Under the pieces are notes generated by a model. It had not been told where the DNA came from. It was given only the letters and a program-made list of their open reading frames with translations, and ran no database searches. From Pseudoselenomonas ruminantium (GTDB lineage Bacteria; Bacillota; Negativicutes; Selenomonadales; Selenomonadaceae), in the NCBI RefSeq assembly GCF_900142515.1, contig NZ_FRBC01000022.1, positions 1-61,772 of the forward strand: a stretch of 61,772 nt of DNA. The letters are read 5' to 3'. Both the position numbers and the translations under genes were made by a program. Positions 24,916 through 34,702 of the stretch are shown piece by piece. Every line of letters begins with the position of its first letter. The first letter of the stretch is position 1.

Positions 24916-26373
24916 TTGACACAGTTTGATAAACGCAATATAACCATGATGATGGATTTCTATGAGATGACCATGGCTAATGGTTATTTTCAGGATCATG
25001 ATAAAGACGTACAGGTGGCTTTTGATGTATTTTACCGGGCCAACCCGGACAAGGGCGGTTTTGCTATCTTTGCCGGCCTGGAGCAGGTCATTGAGTATGT
25101 GGAGAATATGGAATTCTCCAAGGAAGATGTGGAATACTTTCGCCAGCAGCACATGTTCTCGGAAGAGTTCCTGAACTATCTGGAGAACTTCCATTTCAGT
25201 GGGGATATTTATGCGATGCCGGAAGGCACGATCATGTATCCGAATGAGCCCTGCATCACGGTAGTGGCACCTTTGATTGACGCTCAGCTGGTGGAAACGG
25301 CTATCTTGGCGCAGATCAATCATCAGTCCCTGATTGCCACCAAGGCCCGCCGCATCGTCAAGGCGGCCAATGGTCGTGCTGTATCGGATTTCGGTGCCCG
25401 CCGCGCACATAATATGGATGCTGCTACTTATGGCGCCCGCGCTGCTTATATCGGTGGTGTCGTGGGCACGGCTACGGTGTCTGCCGGGCAGATGTTCAAC
25501 ATTCCTATTTCCGGCACCATGGCCCATAGCTGGGTGATGTTCTATGGGGATGAATTCAAGGCGTTTAAGACGTATGCGGAAACTTATCCGGATGCTACGG
25601 TGCTGTTGGTAGATACCTATGATGTCATCCATTCCGGTATTCCCAATGCCATTCGTGTAGCGCATGAAATCCTGGAACCTATGGGCAAGCGTCTCAAGGG
25701 CATCCGTATTGACTCGGGCGATTTGGCGTACCTTTCCAAGAAAGTGCGTAAGATGCTCGATGCTGCAGGCCTTGAGGACTGCATGATTGTGGTTTCCAAC
25801 AGTCTGGACGAATTCACGGTGGCATCGCTTCTGAGCCAGGGGGCCTGCATTGACAGCTTTGGCATTGGTGAGCGCCTGATTACCGCCAAGTCCGAGCCGG
25901 TGTTTGGTGCCGTGTATAAGCTGGCGGCTGTAGGTGAAGATGGCGATTTTGCTCCGCGCATCAAGGTATCGGAAAATGTGGAGAAAATCACCAATCCGGG
26001 ACTCAAGGATCTCTATCGCGTCTATGATGCTGATGGCAAAGCTGTGGCTGATATGATGGCCGTCTGTGGTGAGCCCATCGATATGAGCCAGCCTTTCCGC
26101 TATGTTGACCCGCAGAAACCTTGGAAGAATCGCACCTTTGAAAATTGCACGCTGAAGAACCTGCGCAAGCTCTATGTGCGTCAGGGCAAGCGTGTGGAGG
26201 ATCTGCCTGACCTAGATGAGATCCGCGACTATGTAAAGGCACAGCTGGATGGCGAGATTTGGGAAGAGGAGCAGCGCTTCGAAAATCCGCATCGTCACTA
26301 TCTGGATATGACGCCGGATTATTATGAACTCAAGATGGAACTGCTGTCCAAGACCAGAGAGGAACATGCCTGA
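24916..26373 (+). CDS. pncB: Nicotinate phosphoribosyltransferase
   Basis: A 485-residue enzyme of NAD salvage that joins nicotinate and PRPP. Recognised from DFYEMTMANGYF at the N-terminus, ARRAHNMDAATYGARAAYI near residue 165 (with the active-site His), and GIRIDSGDLAYLSKKVR near 260. GGAGGTG at 24904-24910 points to TTG 24916 as start, rather than the frame's first codon at 24871. It overlaps aroE by one base. It is a cytoplasmic housekeeping gene with higher GC than the glycan locus. Confidence 0.92.
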   Translation: MTQFDKRNITMMMDFYEMTMANGYFQDHDKDVQVAFDVFYRANPDKGGFAIFAGLEQVIEYVENMEFSKEDVEYFRQQHMFSEEFLNYLENFHFSGDIYAMPEGTIMYPNEPCITVVAPLIDAQLVETAILAQINHQSLIATKARRIVKAANGRAVSDFGARRAHNMDAATYGARAAYIGGVVGTATVSAGQMFNIPISGTMAHSWVMFYGDEFKAFKTYAETYPDATVLLVDTYDVIHSGIPNAIRVAHEILEPMGKRLKGIRIDSGDLAYLSKKVRKMLDAAGLEDCMIVVSNSLDEFTVASLLSQGACIDSFGIGERLITAKSEPVFGAVYKLAAVGEDGDFAPRIKVSENVEKITNPGLKDLYRVYDADGKAVADMMAVCGEPIDMSQPFRYVDPQKPWKNRTFENCTLKNLRKLYVRQGKRVEDLPDLDEIRDYVKAQLDGEIWEEEQRFENPHRHYLDMTPDYYELKMELLSKTREEHA

Positions 26374-27224
26374 TGATTACTGGGAAGACGCAGAATTTAG
26401 GGGTAATTGGCTGGCCCATTGCCCATTCGCTATCGCCAGTGTTGCAGAATGCGGCTATCGCCAAGGCTGGGATTGACTATAATTACACGGCCTTGCCGGT
26501 GGAACCGGAAAAACTGGCTGAAGCCGTGGCAGGACTCAAAGCGCTGCATTATCGTGGCTGGAATGTGACCATTCCCCATAAGACGGCGATTATGCCTTTG
26601 TTGGATGAGATTGATGAAGATGCCCGGATCATTGGAGCCGTGAATACCGTAGTCAATGATGAAGGCCGGCTCAGGGGCTTCAATACAGATTGTCTGGGCT
26701 TTATGGGCGCTCTGGTGAAACGACAGGTAACGATAAAAGATGAAAAGGCCGTGTTGCTCGGTGCTGGCGGTGCTGCCCGAGCGGTTATCTGGGGCCTTGT
26801 CAAGGCAGGAGCCAAGGAAGTCGTGCTGGGAGTGCGCAATCCGGCCAAGGCAGAATCGTTGGCTGCAGAATTTTCTTCGTATGGCAGGGTTACGGTCTGT
26901 CATTGGGAGTCGGAAGAGTTCTCGCAGGTTTTGGCCGATTGCGCCTTGTTGGTCAATACGACACCGTTGGGGATGACGCCGAAGGTGGATGCCTGCCCGC
27001 CTGTTGACTGGTCAAAAGTCAACCCGTCAGCCGTGGTCTATGATATCATCTATACTCCGGCTGAAACGGTCTTTTTGCGTCAGGCCCGGGAGCATGGTCA
27101 CATGATCATAAATGGTGAGGAAATGCTGGCTGGCCAAGGCGCTGCAGCATTGCAGAAGTGGACGGGCTGTGAACCGGATATCGAAATCATGCAGGAAGCT
27201 CTGCGTAATGCACTGGAGAACTAA
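26373..27224 (+). CDS. aroE: Shikimate 5-dehydrogenase
   Basis: A 283-residue NADP-dependent enzyme of aromatic amino-acid synthesis that reduces 3-dehydroshikimate. Seen: GVIGWPIAHSLSPVLQNAAI at residues ~9-28 (shikimate binding), the catalytic Lys in NVTIPHKTA near 66, GAVNTVV, and the nucleotide loop LLGAGGAARAV near 128. The normal length is about 275-290. Its ATG overlaps the pncB stop, so the two are co-transcribed. No other aromatic-pathway gene is adjacent. Confidence 0.95.
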   Translation: MITGKTQNLGVIGWPIAHSLSPVLQNAAIAKAGIDYNYTALPVEPEKLAEAVAGLKALHYRGWNVTIPHKTAIMPLLDEIDEDARIIGAVNTVVNDEGRLRGFNTDCLGFMGALVKRQVTIKDEKAVLLGAGGAARAVIWGLVKAGAKEVVLGVRNPAKAESLAAEFSSYGRVTVCHWESEEFSQVLADCALLVNTTPLGMTPKVDACPPVDWSKVNPSAVVYDIIYTPAETVFLRQAREHGHMIINGEEMLAGQGAAALQKWTGCEPDIEIMQEALRNALEN

Positions 27225-27324
27225 TATAATTCTAATCTAAAATTCAGTCAATTTTCAGTTTGCAGCGCTAAAATAAGTTCATGATTTCAGCAGGAGAAAA
27301 GGTTCTTTTGTAGAAATTATTCGG

Positions 27325-27347
27325 TAACTGAAAGCAATTTTCAGTTA
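27325..27347. repeat. Short perfect inverted repeat
   Basis: TAACTGAAA and TTTCAGTTA arms surround five bases, 33 bp upstream of the next start codon. It has no T-run, so an operator is more likely than a terminator. Confidence 0.4.
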
Positions 27348-27379
27348 GGGTTACAACTGTATATGAGGAGGCAGAACGT

Positions 27380-27595
27380 ATGAGGATCAGCAAGTTGCGA
27401 AACATGTCAAAGTCGTTATTTTGGGGCGACAGACCTTTACCGGAAAACTCTGAAATGAAGGGCGTAATTGAGACCGACAATGGACGGACGGGAATCTTGC
27501 TCAAATTGAAAAACGGGATGTACGTGCTGGGGACGGCCGGCACCCTGTCAAAACTGAATCAGGACAAAGTCCGCCATAAGCTGAAGGAAGCATAG
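27380..27595 (+). CDS. Small protein of unknown function
   Basis: A 71-residue basic protein (MRISKLRNMSKSLFWG at the start) with no recognised family. A GAGGAGG site 10 bases upstream and a strong terminator just after support it as a real single-gene unit. The middle (MKGVIETDNGRTGILLKLKNG) suggests a small beta-rich fold. No membrane segment or cysteine is seen. Its position between aroE and a secreted protein gives no functional clue. Confidence 0.55.
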   Translation: MRISKLRNMSKSLFWGDRPLPENSEMKGVIETDNGRTGILLKLKNGMYVLGTAGTLSKLNQDKVRHKLKEA

Positions 27596-27616
27596 AAAAA
27601 TAAAACAAGTAGAGGA

Positions 27617-27663
27617 AAACCATCCATGTCGGTAGAATATAGCGAACATGGATGGTTTTTTGT
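27617..27663 (+). terminator. Intrinsic terminator
   Basis: The stem AACCATCCATGT/ACATGGATGGTT is followed by a T-run, downstream of the 71-residue protein gene. Confidence 0.85.
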
Positions 27664-27680
27664 GTAAAGGAGGGGTGGAT

Positions 27681-28913
27681 GTGTTAGGCAGGAAAAAAAT
27701 CGGTTCCTTGTTGTGTGCCTCCCTGATGGTGATGGCTGTCCCACTGGCTGGCAAAGCCGCTGAAATCCAGCAGCCACGGGCTGTCAATGGTCTTTACAAG
27801 CAGGTACATCAGCAAAATGACATGGACAAGGATGAGCGGGGGGAATATGAGCTCCTGCATCAGCGCTGGGCAGGTCTGGCCGTGGATAAGGAGCTGCGCG
27901 GCCTTTATCCTGAGCTGGCAGCGGCCATTGAGCGACGGACCAAGGCCGATTGGGCACGTGTGCAAAAGGAACGCAAGGGGATGAAGGTGGAAGCTAGGCA
28001 GTTCCGTCGGGATGTTCCGCAGTATTATCACTCCTTTGTCCAGGATGTGGATGTTCTGGTACGACGAGCAGATAACTATGTAGTCAGTTATCTGGAGATG
28101 GGAGCCACAGAAGGTGCTGGTGCTCATGGCATGTATGGCTGGCAGGGGGTGAATCTCAATACCCTGAGTGGCGAGGAGCTGGCCCTGGCGCATGTAGTGA
28201 AGGATACGGGAAAATTGACGGATCTTATTATTGCTCGGTTGAAAAAGGATTATCCACAAGCGAATTTCATCGATATGAAAAAACAGGTACGCAGCTTTGC
28301 TTTGCAAGGAAAGCTTAACTGGACGCTTGATCCCAGAGGCATAACGTTTTATTTCAATCCCTATGAAATCGCGCCTTATGCAGAGGGACTGCTGAGTGTT
28401 ACCCTTCTGTATCAGGAATATCCACAGCTTTTCCATGAGTCCTATTTGCGTACGGTGAAGGAATATGCGCAGCCGTTTCCGGGGAATTATCCGTTGACCA
28501 CATCCCTGCGGGATGATGAGCGGCGGGATGTGCTGACCGTTCAGGAAGGGAGCGAAAGCTTGTATGTGGAACTGAATGGCAGGAAGACGGAGTGGGATAC
28601 GCATCTTACGGATTTGCAGCCGGTATTGATTCATATGAAAGATAAAAAGAACTATCTTTATATTGATGGCCGTACTCCGGAAGGTCCAAGACAGACCATT
28701 GTCTTTAAGGTGCAGAGAGGCAAGGTGCAGCATATCGGTACGCTGCCCTATACTTTCCAGCACATCGAGGCGGTATCTCCAGTTCAGCAGGAGTATTGGC
28801 GCTTTCTGACCAATCCTGATGGTTTCTACTTCGATCGCAATGCTACTCAGGGCAACTCATCCAAGACGGATATCTGCGCTGTGGGGGATGATGGATTGTT
28901 GACTTTTGGATAA
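27681..28913 (+). CDS. Secreted DUF3298 (RsiV-like) domain protein
   Basis: A 410-residue exported protein. The start is a signal peptide (GRKKIGSLLCASLMVMA, then AGKAAE), so it probably acts in the periplasm. The region around residues 130-280 fits the DUF4163/DUF3298 pair: VVSYLEMGATEGAGAHG, GLNLNT-like VNLNTLSGEEL, FYFNPYEIAPYAEG. Such domains occur in the anti-sigma factor RsiV and in stand-alone lysozyme- or wall-related proteins. No sigma factor is adjacent. AAAGGAGGGG supports GTG 27681. Confidence 0.75.
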   Translation: MLGRKKIGSLLCASLMVMAVPLAGKAAEIQQPRAVNGLYKQVHQQNDMDKDERGEYELLHQRWAGLAVDKELRGLYPELAAAIERRTKADWARVQKERKGMKVEARQFRRDVPQYYHSFVQDVDVLVRRADNYVVSYLEMGATEGAGAHGMYGWQGVNLNTLSGEELALAHVVKDTGKLTDLIIARLKKDYPQANFIDMKKQVRSFALQGKLNWTLDPRGITFYFNPYEIAPYAEGLLSVTLLYQEYPQLFHESYLRTVKEYAQPFPGNYPLTTSLRDDERRDVLTVQEGSESLYVELNGRKTEWDTHLTDLQPVLIHMKDKKNYLYIDGRTPEGPRQTIVFKVQRGKVQHIGTLPYTFQHIEAVSPVQQEYWRFLTNPDGFYFDRNATQGNSSKTDICAVGDDGLLTFG

Positions 28914-28945
28914 TTATTTGACTTTGCAGAGCGAATGGATGGATA

Positions 28946-28997
28946 AAAAACTCTCCTTGCTGCCAATAAAGATTGACAGGCAAGGAGAGTTTTTGTG
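28946..28997. terminator. Bidirectional intrinsic terminator
   Basis: Arms AAAAACTCTCCTTGC and GCAAGGAGAGTTTTT form a perfect stem with A and T runs on both sides. It lies between two convergent genes. Confidence 0.9.
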
Positions 28998-29009
28998 TTC
29001 CTATGAATA

Positions 29010-29732
29010 TCAGTCATCACCCATATTGCTGATGGTCAGCAGCAGGTCGATGCAGCGCACATAGAGCCAAATGAGGGTAATCAGCAGGGAGAAGGCACAG
29101 TACCATTCATATTCCTTGGGCAAGCCCTGCTGGACAGCTTCCTGAATCTGCTGGTAATCAATGAACAGGCAGGCCGTGGCAATACCGATAACCAAGAGAT
29201 CGATGCCGATACCAATCAGACCACCGTTCATAAAGCTGAAGTCAATGTTGAAGAAATAACCCAGCACAAAGCGCAACAGGTACGCGAGCAGAAGGCCGCC
29301 CAGTGCGATGGTCACGCCTTTGATGAATTTGCCGTCCACCGTGATCAATCCCTGGCTGAATACCAGAGCAGCGGCGATGGCGATGGTGAAGGTCAGCAGC
29401 ACGGCCTGGATGACAACGCCGGGCAGGAAGGATTCGGCAATCATTGAGAGCATGGCAATGGATGCGCCTTCAAAGATTGCAAACAGCGGCGAGATAAAGC
29501 CAGCCGTTCCTGGCTTAAAACTTACGATGAAGGTCATGATCAGGCAGCCTACGCAGGCAACTGCTGTTGTAACCATCGTGGCATAGCCGCTGAAAATCGT
29601 GGCCAGCGCCGAAGCGGCAACCAGAACCACCATCAGGATTTCCTTGAAGGCAATACCGGAGTAGCTGGCTGTTTCGGTCATATACTGACCGCGGCTCAGA
29701 GCTTCTACTTTGCTAAGCATAGGATTTTCCAT
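29010..29732 (-). CDS. Bax inhibitor-1 / YccA-family membrane protein
   Basis: A 240-residue integral membrane protein with about seven hydrophobic segments, of the BI-1/YccA-like group found in bacteria (members bind Ca2+/H+ or modulate membrane proteases). The N-terminus ENPMLSKVEALSRGQYM is soluble. It is the only clear minus-strand gene in the window. AGGAG directly precedes a first ATG with no spacing, so the ATG three codons later (29732) is preferred. Confidence 0.85.
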   Translation of the reverse strand: MENPMLSKVEALSRGQYMTETASYSGIAFKEILMVVLVAASALATIFSGYATMVTTAVACVGCLIMTFIVSFKPGTAGFISPLFAIFEGASIAMLSMIAESFLPGVVIQAVLLTFTIAIAAALVFSQGLITVDGKFIKGVTIALGGLLLAYLLRFVLGYFFNIDFSFMNGGLIGIGIDLLVIGIATACLFIDYQQIQEAVQQGLPKEYEWYCAFSLLITLIWLYVRCIDLLLTISNMGDD

Positions 29733-30157
29733 AGATAACATCTCCTATCATAGAAATATATAATGACAATCCTATTTTAGCATATAATGGACAGATTTGA
29801 TAGATGGAACAGGTATTCTGCATCATGATTGCAGGAAAATATATCATTGGCCAAGAAATAATGTCTTCGATTGTATGTATCGGCAAAAGTTCAAGTCTGT
29901 TTTGCTGTATGAAGATATGGAAACTAATCAATCTATAATGAAATTATAATTCTATTTTAATCAAAATAGAGTATCATTTATTTGGAATAGAGAAAGAAAC
30001 GATGGGGGCACCGTGCCATGGAGAATTTTCTTTGGCGCGATGTCTTTTTTATTATGGAAACGAAATTCTTCGGGAATTTAAGAAATAAGATGAGAAAATG
30101 TTTGGAGAACGGATTTCTTGGATTTTGAGCGAAATCAATGGTTAGGAGTGGTATGTG
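29733..30157. other. Intergenic region with a palindrome and a doubtful mini-ORF
   Basis: A perfect palindrome CTATTTTAATCAAAATAG lies at 29952-29969 and could be an operator between the divergent genes. An ORF of 36 codons runs from ATG 30018 to TGA 30126, with GGGGG upstream. It has no recognised family and may be chance. Nothing else is seen. Confidence 0.35.
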
Positions 30158-30835
30158 ATGGATGATGAAAATTTTATAACATCTGCGCGGTTTCTGGTGT
30201 TTATGGGGATGGTGCTGTTCGCGCTGTTTTTCGTAGATGAGCACAAGATGGAAGTATTTGTATTTGCCTGTGCTGTAGCACTTTATCTGGAGTCTCGCAA
30301 GGAAGGTTGGCAAAGTCCGCTGATTGAGTGGCCGGAGGAATTGTCTTTCCTGTCTACATGCTATTATGCTTCTTTGAAATTGTTGAAAATCGGCACAATA
30401 ATTGAGACGGTTATATTGATTTACTTGTTCTGGAATGATGTAATGCATAGCCCTGATTTATTTCAGATAGGGGGCAACGTATATCTTGTAAATGTTATCT
30501 GGTTGTCTGCTGCCGCCAGTACGCTGTCTATCTGCTGGTCAATACATGATAAATGGGCTGAACGAACGGGCAGCACAACCATTGCATCCCTGAAGCCTCC
30601 CTTTACACAGGGCACCAGAGGATTCAAGACATGGAGCTGGCTGTTGATGGATGGTGTGGTAATAATGGCATTGGTGATTATGTGGGTGGATCATTTTGTA
30701 CTGCATACATACAATGTATTTGAGGTCACGGTCGTTTGCAGTGCATATTTTGTCTTGATGATGCCATTGCAGTTGTGGCTCTATTTTCATTACAAGAGAA
30801 TGCTTCCCAAAACAATGACCAACGCAGGAAGATGA
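30158..30835 (+). CDS. Membrane protein of unknown function
   Basis: A 225-residue protein with about five to six hydrophobic segments (for example ARFLVFMGMVLFALFFV near residue 10 and GVVIMALVIMWVDHFVLH near 170). No family or catalytic motif is recognised. GGAGTGG lies upstream of GTG 30155 and ATG 30158. It stands alone between a divergent Bax-inhibitor gene and the riboflavin operon. There is no clear terminator before the next promoter. Confidence 0.6.
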   Translation: MDDENFITSARFLVFMGMVLFALFFVDEHKMEVFVFACAVALYLESRKEGWQSPLIEWPEELSFLSTCYYASLKLLKIGTIIETVILIYLFWNDVMHSPDLFQIGGNVYLVNVIWLSAAASTLSICWSIHDKWAERTGSTTIASLKPPFTQGTRGFKTWSWLLMDGVVIMALVIMWVDHFVLHTYNVFEVTVVCSAYFVLMMPLQLWLYFHYKRMLPKTMTNAGR

Positions 30836-30926
30836 ATCTTTTAGATTTATAAAGAAGTATGTAATATTCAACAAGTGTGATTGTTGCTGACTGTTTACCG
30901 TCAACGTGTAAATGAACGGGAAAAAT

Positions 30927-30955
30927 TTGCTTTTTTGTCTTTTTTATGCTATCAT
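30927..30955 (+). promoter_or_regulatory. Promoter of the riboflavin operon
   Basis: -35 TTGCTT at 30927-30932 and -10 TATCAT at 30950-30955 are separated by 17 bp, directly before the FMN riboswitch. Confidence 0.7.
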
Positions 30956-30969
30956 AATAGGCAGAGATT

Positions 30970-31090
30970 TGTCTTTGAGGCGGGGGGCAGTTCCCCACCG
31001 GCGGTATAGCCCGCAAGCCCTTGTTCGTCAATGGGGCATGATTCGGTGAGATTCCGGAGCCGACCGTATAGTCGGGATGAGAAAAGGCAT
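30970..31090 (+). promoter_or_regulatory. FMN riboswitch (RFN element)
   Basis: It shows the conserved RFN blocks in order: GGCGGGG, CCCCACCGGCGGTATAGCCC, then GATTCGGTGAGATTCCGGAG and GTCGGGATGAGAAAAGG. When FMN binds, transcription or translation of the rib operon is reduced. A terminator hairpin follows at 31113-31145, so control is probably by early termination. Confidence 0.95.
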
Positions 31091-31112
31091 GTTGGTTTGC
31101 ATGCAGAGACAG

Positions 31113-31145
31113 CCACCGCGAAGATGATTCGCGGTGGTTTTTACT
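31113..31145 (+). terminator. Riboswitch-controlled terminator
   Basis: Arms CCACCGCGAA and TTCGCGGTGG followed by a T-rich run, between the FMN aptamer and ribD. Confidence 0.85.
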
Positions 31146-31203
31146 TTCTTATCATCGAAGTCTCATTCACAAACCTTAGTTTTGAATAATTGAGGTGATG
31201 AAT

Positions 31204-32298
31204 TTGCAAGATGAAGATTTTATGCGGGTGGCGTTGAATCTGGCCCGCAACGCGCTGGGGCGCACATCGCCCAACCCGCTGGTCGGGGCGGTGATCGTGC
31301 GCGAAGGGCGTATTGTCGGGGCTGGCTGGCATCGCAAGGCCGGCACGCCCCATGCAGAGGTGCATGCCCTGAATATGGCTGGGGAACTGGCCAAGGGGGC
31401 AACCCTCTATGTGACGCTGGAGCCCTGTGCCCATCATGGGCGCACCGGCCCCTGCGCAGAAGCCGTCGTCAAGGCAGGCATAAAACGCTGTGTCATCGCC
31501 ATGGGCGATCCGAATCCCAAGGTAGCGGGCAAGGGCATTGCCATTTTGCAGCAGGCGGGCATTGATGTGCGTTGTGGCGTGCTGGAAGCCGAGGCGGTGG
31601 CGCTGAACGAAGTGTTCCTGCACTGGATTCAGGAAAAGATGCCTTTTGTGGTGCTGAAGACTGCCATGAGCCTGGATGGCAAGATTGCTACGCATACGGG
31701 AGAATCCCAGTGGATAACAGGCGAAGCGGCCCGTGCTCGTGTTCATGAGTACCGTGACCTGTATGATGGCATTCTGGTGGGCATTGGCACGGTGCTGGCC
31801 GATAATCCCAGCCTGACTACGCGCCTGCCCAATGGGACGGGCAAGAATCCTGTGCGCATCGTGGTGGACAGCAAGGCCCGTACGCCATTGGACGCCAAAT
31901 TGGTAAATGACGGAGCGGCGCTGACCATCATTGCCGTGACGGAGCAGGCACCGCAAGACAAGGTGCAGGCCCTGAAGGACAAGGGCGTGGCCATCATGAC
32001 AGCTGGCAGCGGCCCACAGGTGGATTTGCCGCTGTTGATGAAGAAGCTGGGCGAGATGGAAATCTGCTCGGTCTTTGTGGAAGGCGGCGGCACCGTGAAC
32101 TTTGCCCTGTTGCAGGCTGGTCTGGTCAGCAAGGTGCATGCTTTTATCGCCCCGAAAATCATTGGCGGGCGGACAGCGCTGACCTCTGTGGAAGGCGAGG
32201 GCTTTGCGCAGCTCAGCGAGGCTGTGGAGTTGGAGAATACCACGGTGGAGCAGTTGGGGGCAGATATTCTGCTGACAGGCTATGTGAAAGGACGGTGA
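31204..32298 (+). CDS. ribD: Bifunctional riboflavin deaminase/reductase
   Basis: A 364-residue enzyme for two steps of riboflavin synthesis: deamination and then reduction of the pyrimidine intermediate. The N-terminal deaminase carries the zinc motif PHAEVHAL near residue 47 and PCAHHGRTGPC near 74. The C-terminal reductase starts near 145 (KTAMSLDGKIAT) and has the NADPH-site FVEGGGTV near 295. GAGGTGAT at 31192-31199 fits TTG 31204 best; ATG 31198 overlaps it. First gene of the operon. Confidence 0.95.
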   Translation: MQDEDFMRVALNLARNALGRTSPNPLVGAVIVREGRIVGAGWHRKAGTPHAEVHALNMAGELAKGATLYVTLEPCAHHGRTGPCAEAVVKAGIKRCVIAMGDPNPKVAGKGIAILQQAGIDVRCGVLEAEAVALNEVFLHWIQEKMPFVVLKTAMSLDGKIATHTGESQWITGEAARARVHEYRDLYDGILVGIGTVLADNPSLTTRLPNGTGKNPVRIVVDSKARTPLDAKLVNDGAALTIIAVTEQAPQDKVQALKDKGVAIMTAGSGPQVDLPLLMKKLGEMEICSVFVEGGGTVNFALLQAGLVSKVHAFIAPKIIGGRTALTSVEGEGFAQLSEAVELENTTVEQLGADILLTGYVKGR

Positions 32299-32302
32299 GC
32301 AA

Positions 32303-32947
32303 TTGTTTACCGGTATAATTGAAGAAGTGGGGCATGTAGCCCGCATTGGCGGCGGCAGCATCGTCATTGACTGCCAGAAGGTGCTGGAAGATGTGCAGTT
32401 AGGCGACAGCATTGCCGTCAACGGCGTCTGCCTGACGGTCACGCATTTTGACCGGTCAGGTTTCACGGCCGATGTGATGCCGGAGACGGTGCGCCGTACT
32501 TCGCTGGCGGAGCTGAAAAAGGGCAGTCCCGTGAATCTGGAGCGGGCCTTGACGTTGGCCAGCCGTTTAGGCGGTCATATCGTCAGCGGTCATATTGACG
32601 GCACAGGTGAAATCGTCAAATTTGCCGACGAAGGCAATGCCATCCTGATGACAGTCAGCGCAGATAAGGATTTGTTGCGCTATATCGTGGAGAAGGGTTC
32701 CGTGGCGCTCGATGGCATCAGCTTGACGGTGGCGGCGGTGACGGATCGTGACTTTACGGTCAGCCTGATTCCGCATACCCGGGAGGTTACGAACCTGGGC
32801 GGCAAGAAGACAGGCAGCTCCATCAATATTGAAACGGATGTGCTGGGCAAATATGTGGAAAAGATGCTGAGGGGCCGTGAGGATTCCCCGCAGGCTAAGG
32901 CCCAGAGCAATATGACCCTGGCGTTTCTCAGGGAAAATGGATTTTGA
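32303..32947 (+). CDS. ribE: Riboflavin synthase alpha chain
   Basis: A 214-residue enzyme that dismutates two lumazines into riboflavin and the pyrimidine. The classic start MFTGIIEEVG is present, encoded from a TTG. The two lumazine-binding repeats are seen, with GDSIAVNGVCLTV near residue 34 and GSVALDGISLTV near 132. It lies five bases after ribD. The C-terminus has a slightly longer tail than the minimal family. Confidence 0.95.
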   Translation: MFTGIIEEVGHVARIGGGSIVIDCQKVLEDVQLGDSIAVNGVCLTVTHFDRSGFTADVMPETVRRTSLAELKKGSPVNLERALTLASRLGGHIVSGHIDGTGEIVKFADEGNAILMTVSADKDLLRYIVEKGSVALDGISLTVAAVTDRDFTVSLIPHTREVTNLGGKKTGSSINIETDVLGKYVEKMLRGREDSPQAKAQSNMTLAFLRENGF

Positions 32948-32964
32948 TTTAAGGAGAATAGATT

Positions 32965-34176
32965 ATGGCAGATTTTGCAACGGTTGAACAAGCAATCGAA
33001 GATATAAAGAATGGCAAGATGGTCGTCGTAGTGGATGATGAAGACCGCGAAAACGAAGGCGATTTGATTGTGGCTGCGGCTACAGTGACGCCGGAGGACA
33101 TCAACTTCATGGCCACTTATGCCAAGGGGCTCATCTGCACGCCGATTGATGGCAAGCGCCTCGATGAACTCAACATCGGCCAGATGGTGGTCAACAATAC
33201 GGACAACCATGAGACGGCTTTCACGGTATCCATTGACGCTTATGATACGGAGACGGGCATTTCCGCTTATGAGCGCTGCCAGACCATCAAACTGCTCCTT
33301 GACCCCAAGGCCAAGGCTGCCAGCTTCCGCCGTCCGGGCCATGTGTTCCCGTTGCGTTCCGTAGAGGGCGGCGTGCTGCGCCGGGCTGGTCATACGGAAA
33401 CCACCACGGATTTGGCGCGCCTCGCCGGTTTCTATCCCGCAGGCCTTTGCTGCGAGATCATGGATGATGACGGTCATATGATGCGCACGCCGAAGCTTAT
33501 CGAGTTTGCCAAGGAACACAATCTGCACCTGATTACGGTCAAGTCCCTGATTGAGTACCGCAAGCGCACGGAAACCTTCGTGCAGCAGGTAGCAGATGTG
33601 GATTTCCCGAGCAAGTATGGGCATTTCCGCATCAAGTCCTATGAAAGCAAGCTGGACGGCAAGTGTCATCTGGCCATTGTCAAGGGCGATGTGGCAGGCA
33701 AGAAAGACGTGCTCGTGCGTGTCCATTCCGAATGCCTCACGGGTGATGCTCTGGGCTCCATGCGCTGTGACTGCGGTGACCAGCTGCAGGCAGCACTCAA
33801 GAAAATCGAAGCTGCCGGCGAGGGCGTAGTGCTCTATATGCGTCAGGAAGGTCGTGGCATTGGCCTGGCCAACAAGATGCGTGCTTATGCTCTGCAGGAT
33901 AAGGGCCGTGACACGGTGGAAGCCAATGTGGAGCTGGGCTTTGCGCCTGACCTGCGCGATTACGGCATCGGTGCGCAGATTCTCTCGGATCTGGGTCTGA
34001 CGAGCATTCGCCTGATGACCAATAACCCGGCTAAGCGTGCTGGCCTGGAAGGCTATGGCCTGACTATCACGGAGCGTGTGCCGCTGATGATTCACGCCAA
34101 CAAATTTGACAAGAAGTATCTGACCATCAAGAAGACCAAGATGGGTCATCTGCTGAATGATGACACGTTGAAATAA
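32965..34176 (+). CDS. ribBA: Bifunctional DHBP synthase / GTP cyclohydrolase II
   Basis: A 403-residue fusion. Residues ~1-200 are 3,4-dihydroxy-2-butanone-4-phosphate synthase ([11 protein letters not shown] near 27, [13 protein letters not shown] near 138). Residues ~205-400 are GTP cyclohydrolase II with the zinc ligands in CLTGD and RCDCG, and [13 protein letters not shown] near 292. It supplies both building blocks of riboflavin. The fused form is usual in Firmicutes. GGAG precedes the ATG. Confidence 0.96.
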   Translation: MADFATVEQAIEDIKNGKMVVVVDDEDRENEGDLIVAAATVTPEDINFMATYAKGLICTPIDGKRLDELNIGQMVVNNTDNHETAFTVSIDAYDTETGISAYERCQTIKLLLDPKAKAASFRRPGHVFPLRSVEGGVLRRAGHTETTTDLARLAGFYPAGLCCEIMDDDGHMMRTPKLIEFAKEHNLHLITVKSLIEYRKRTETFVQQVADVDFPSKYGHFRIKSYESKLDGKCHLAIVKGDVAGKKDVLVRVHSECLTGDALGSMRCDCGDQLQAALKKIEAAGEGVVLYMRQEGRGIGLANKMRAYALQDKGRDTVEANVELGFAPDLRDYGIGAQILSDLGLTSIRLMTNNPAKRAGLEGYGLTITERVPLMIHANKFDKKYLTIKKTKMGHLLNDDTLK

Positions 34177-34212
34177 GCGATAAAGAAATTACATTAAATG
34201 GAGGAATGACAA

Positions 34213-34680
34213 ATGGCAAATATTATTGAAGGTTATATTACCGCTAAAGGCATGAAGGTTGGTATCGTCGTGGCTCGTTTCAATGAATTCATTACGAGCA
34301 AGCTGCTGGGGGGCGCGCTGGATGCCCTGCACCGTCATGAGTGCAATGATGATGATATCGATGTGGCCTGGGTGCCGGGCGCGTTCGAGATTCCCGTGGT
34401 GGCCAAGAAAATGGCCGAATCCGGCAAGTATGATGCCGTTATCGCATTGGGCGCCGTGATCCGCGGTTCGACGACGCATTATGACTATGTCTGCAACGAA
34501 GTGTCCAAGGGCGTAGCTCAGGTGGGCATGCAGACCGGTGTGCCGACGATTTTCGGCGTTGTGACCACGGAAAACATCGAGCAGGCTGTGGAACGTGCTG
34601 GCACGAAGGCAGGCAACAAGGGCACGGATGCTGCCATGGCCGCTATGGAAATGGCCAATCTGCTCAAGAAAATCGGCTAA
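34213..34680 (+). CDS. ribH: 6,7-dimethyl-8-ribityllumazine synthase
   Basis: A 155-residue lumazine synthase, the penultimate step of riboflavin synthesis. Seen: [18 protein letters not shown] near residue 20, WVPGAFEIP near 56, the catalytic His region [14 protein letters not shown] near 82, and [11 protein letters not shown]. It is the last riboflavin gene of the operon. A 22-bp gap follows before the phosphodiesterase gene. Confidence 0.96.
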   Translation: MANIIEGYITAKGMKVGIVVARFNEFITSKLLGGALDALHRHECNDDDIDVAWVPGAFEIPVVAKKMAESGKYDAVIALGAVIRGSTTHYDYVCNEVSKGVAQVGMQTGVPTIFGVVTTENIEQAVERAGTKAGNKGTDAAMAAMEMANLLKKIG

Positions 34681-34702
34681 GCGCATAGGAGGCTGAACGC
34701 AA

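Noticed and set aside
31141-34149. Long minus-strand frames opposite ribD and ribBA
   Set aside because: They are antisense shadows of confidently identified riboflavin genes.
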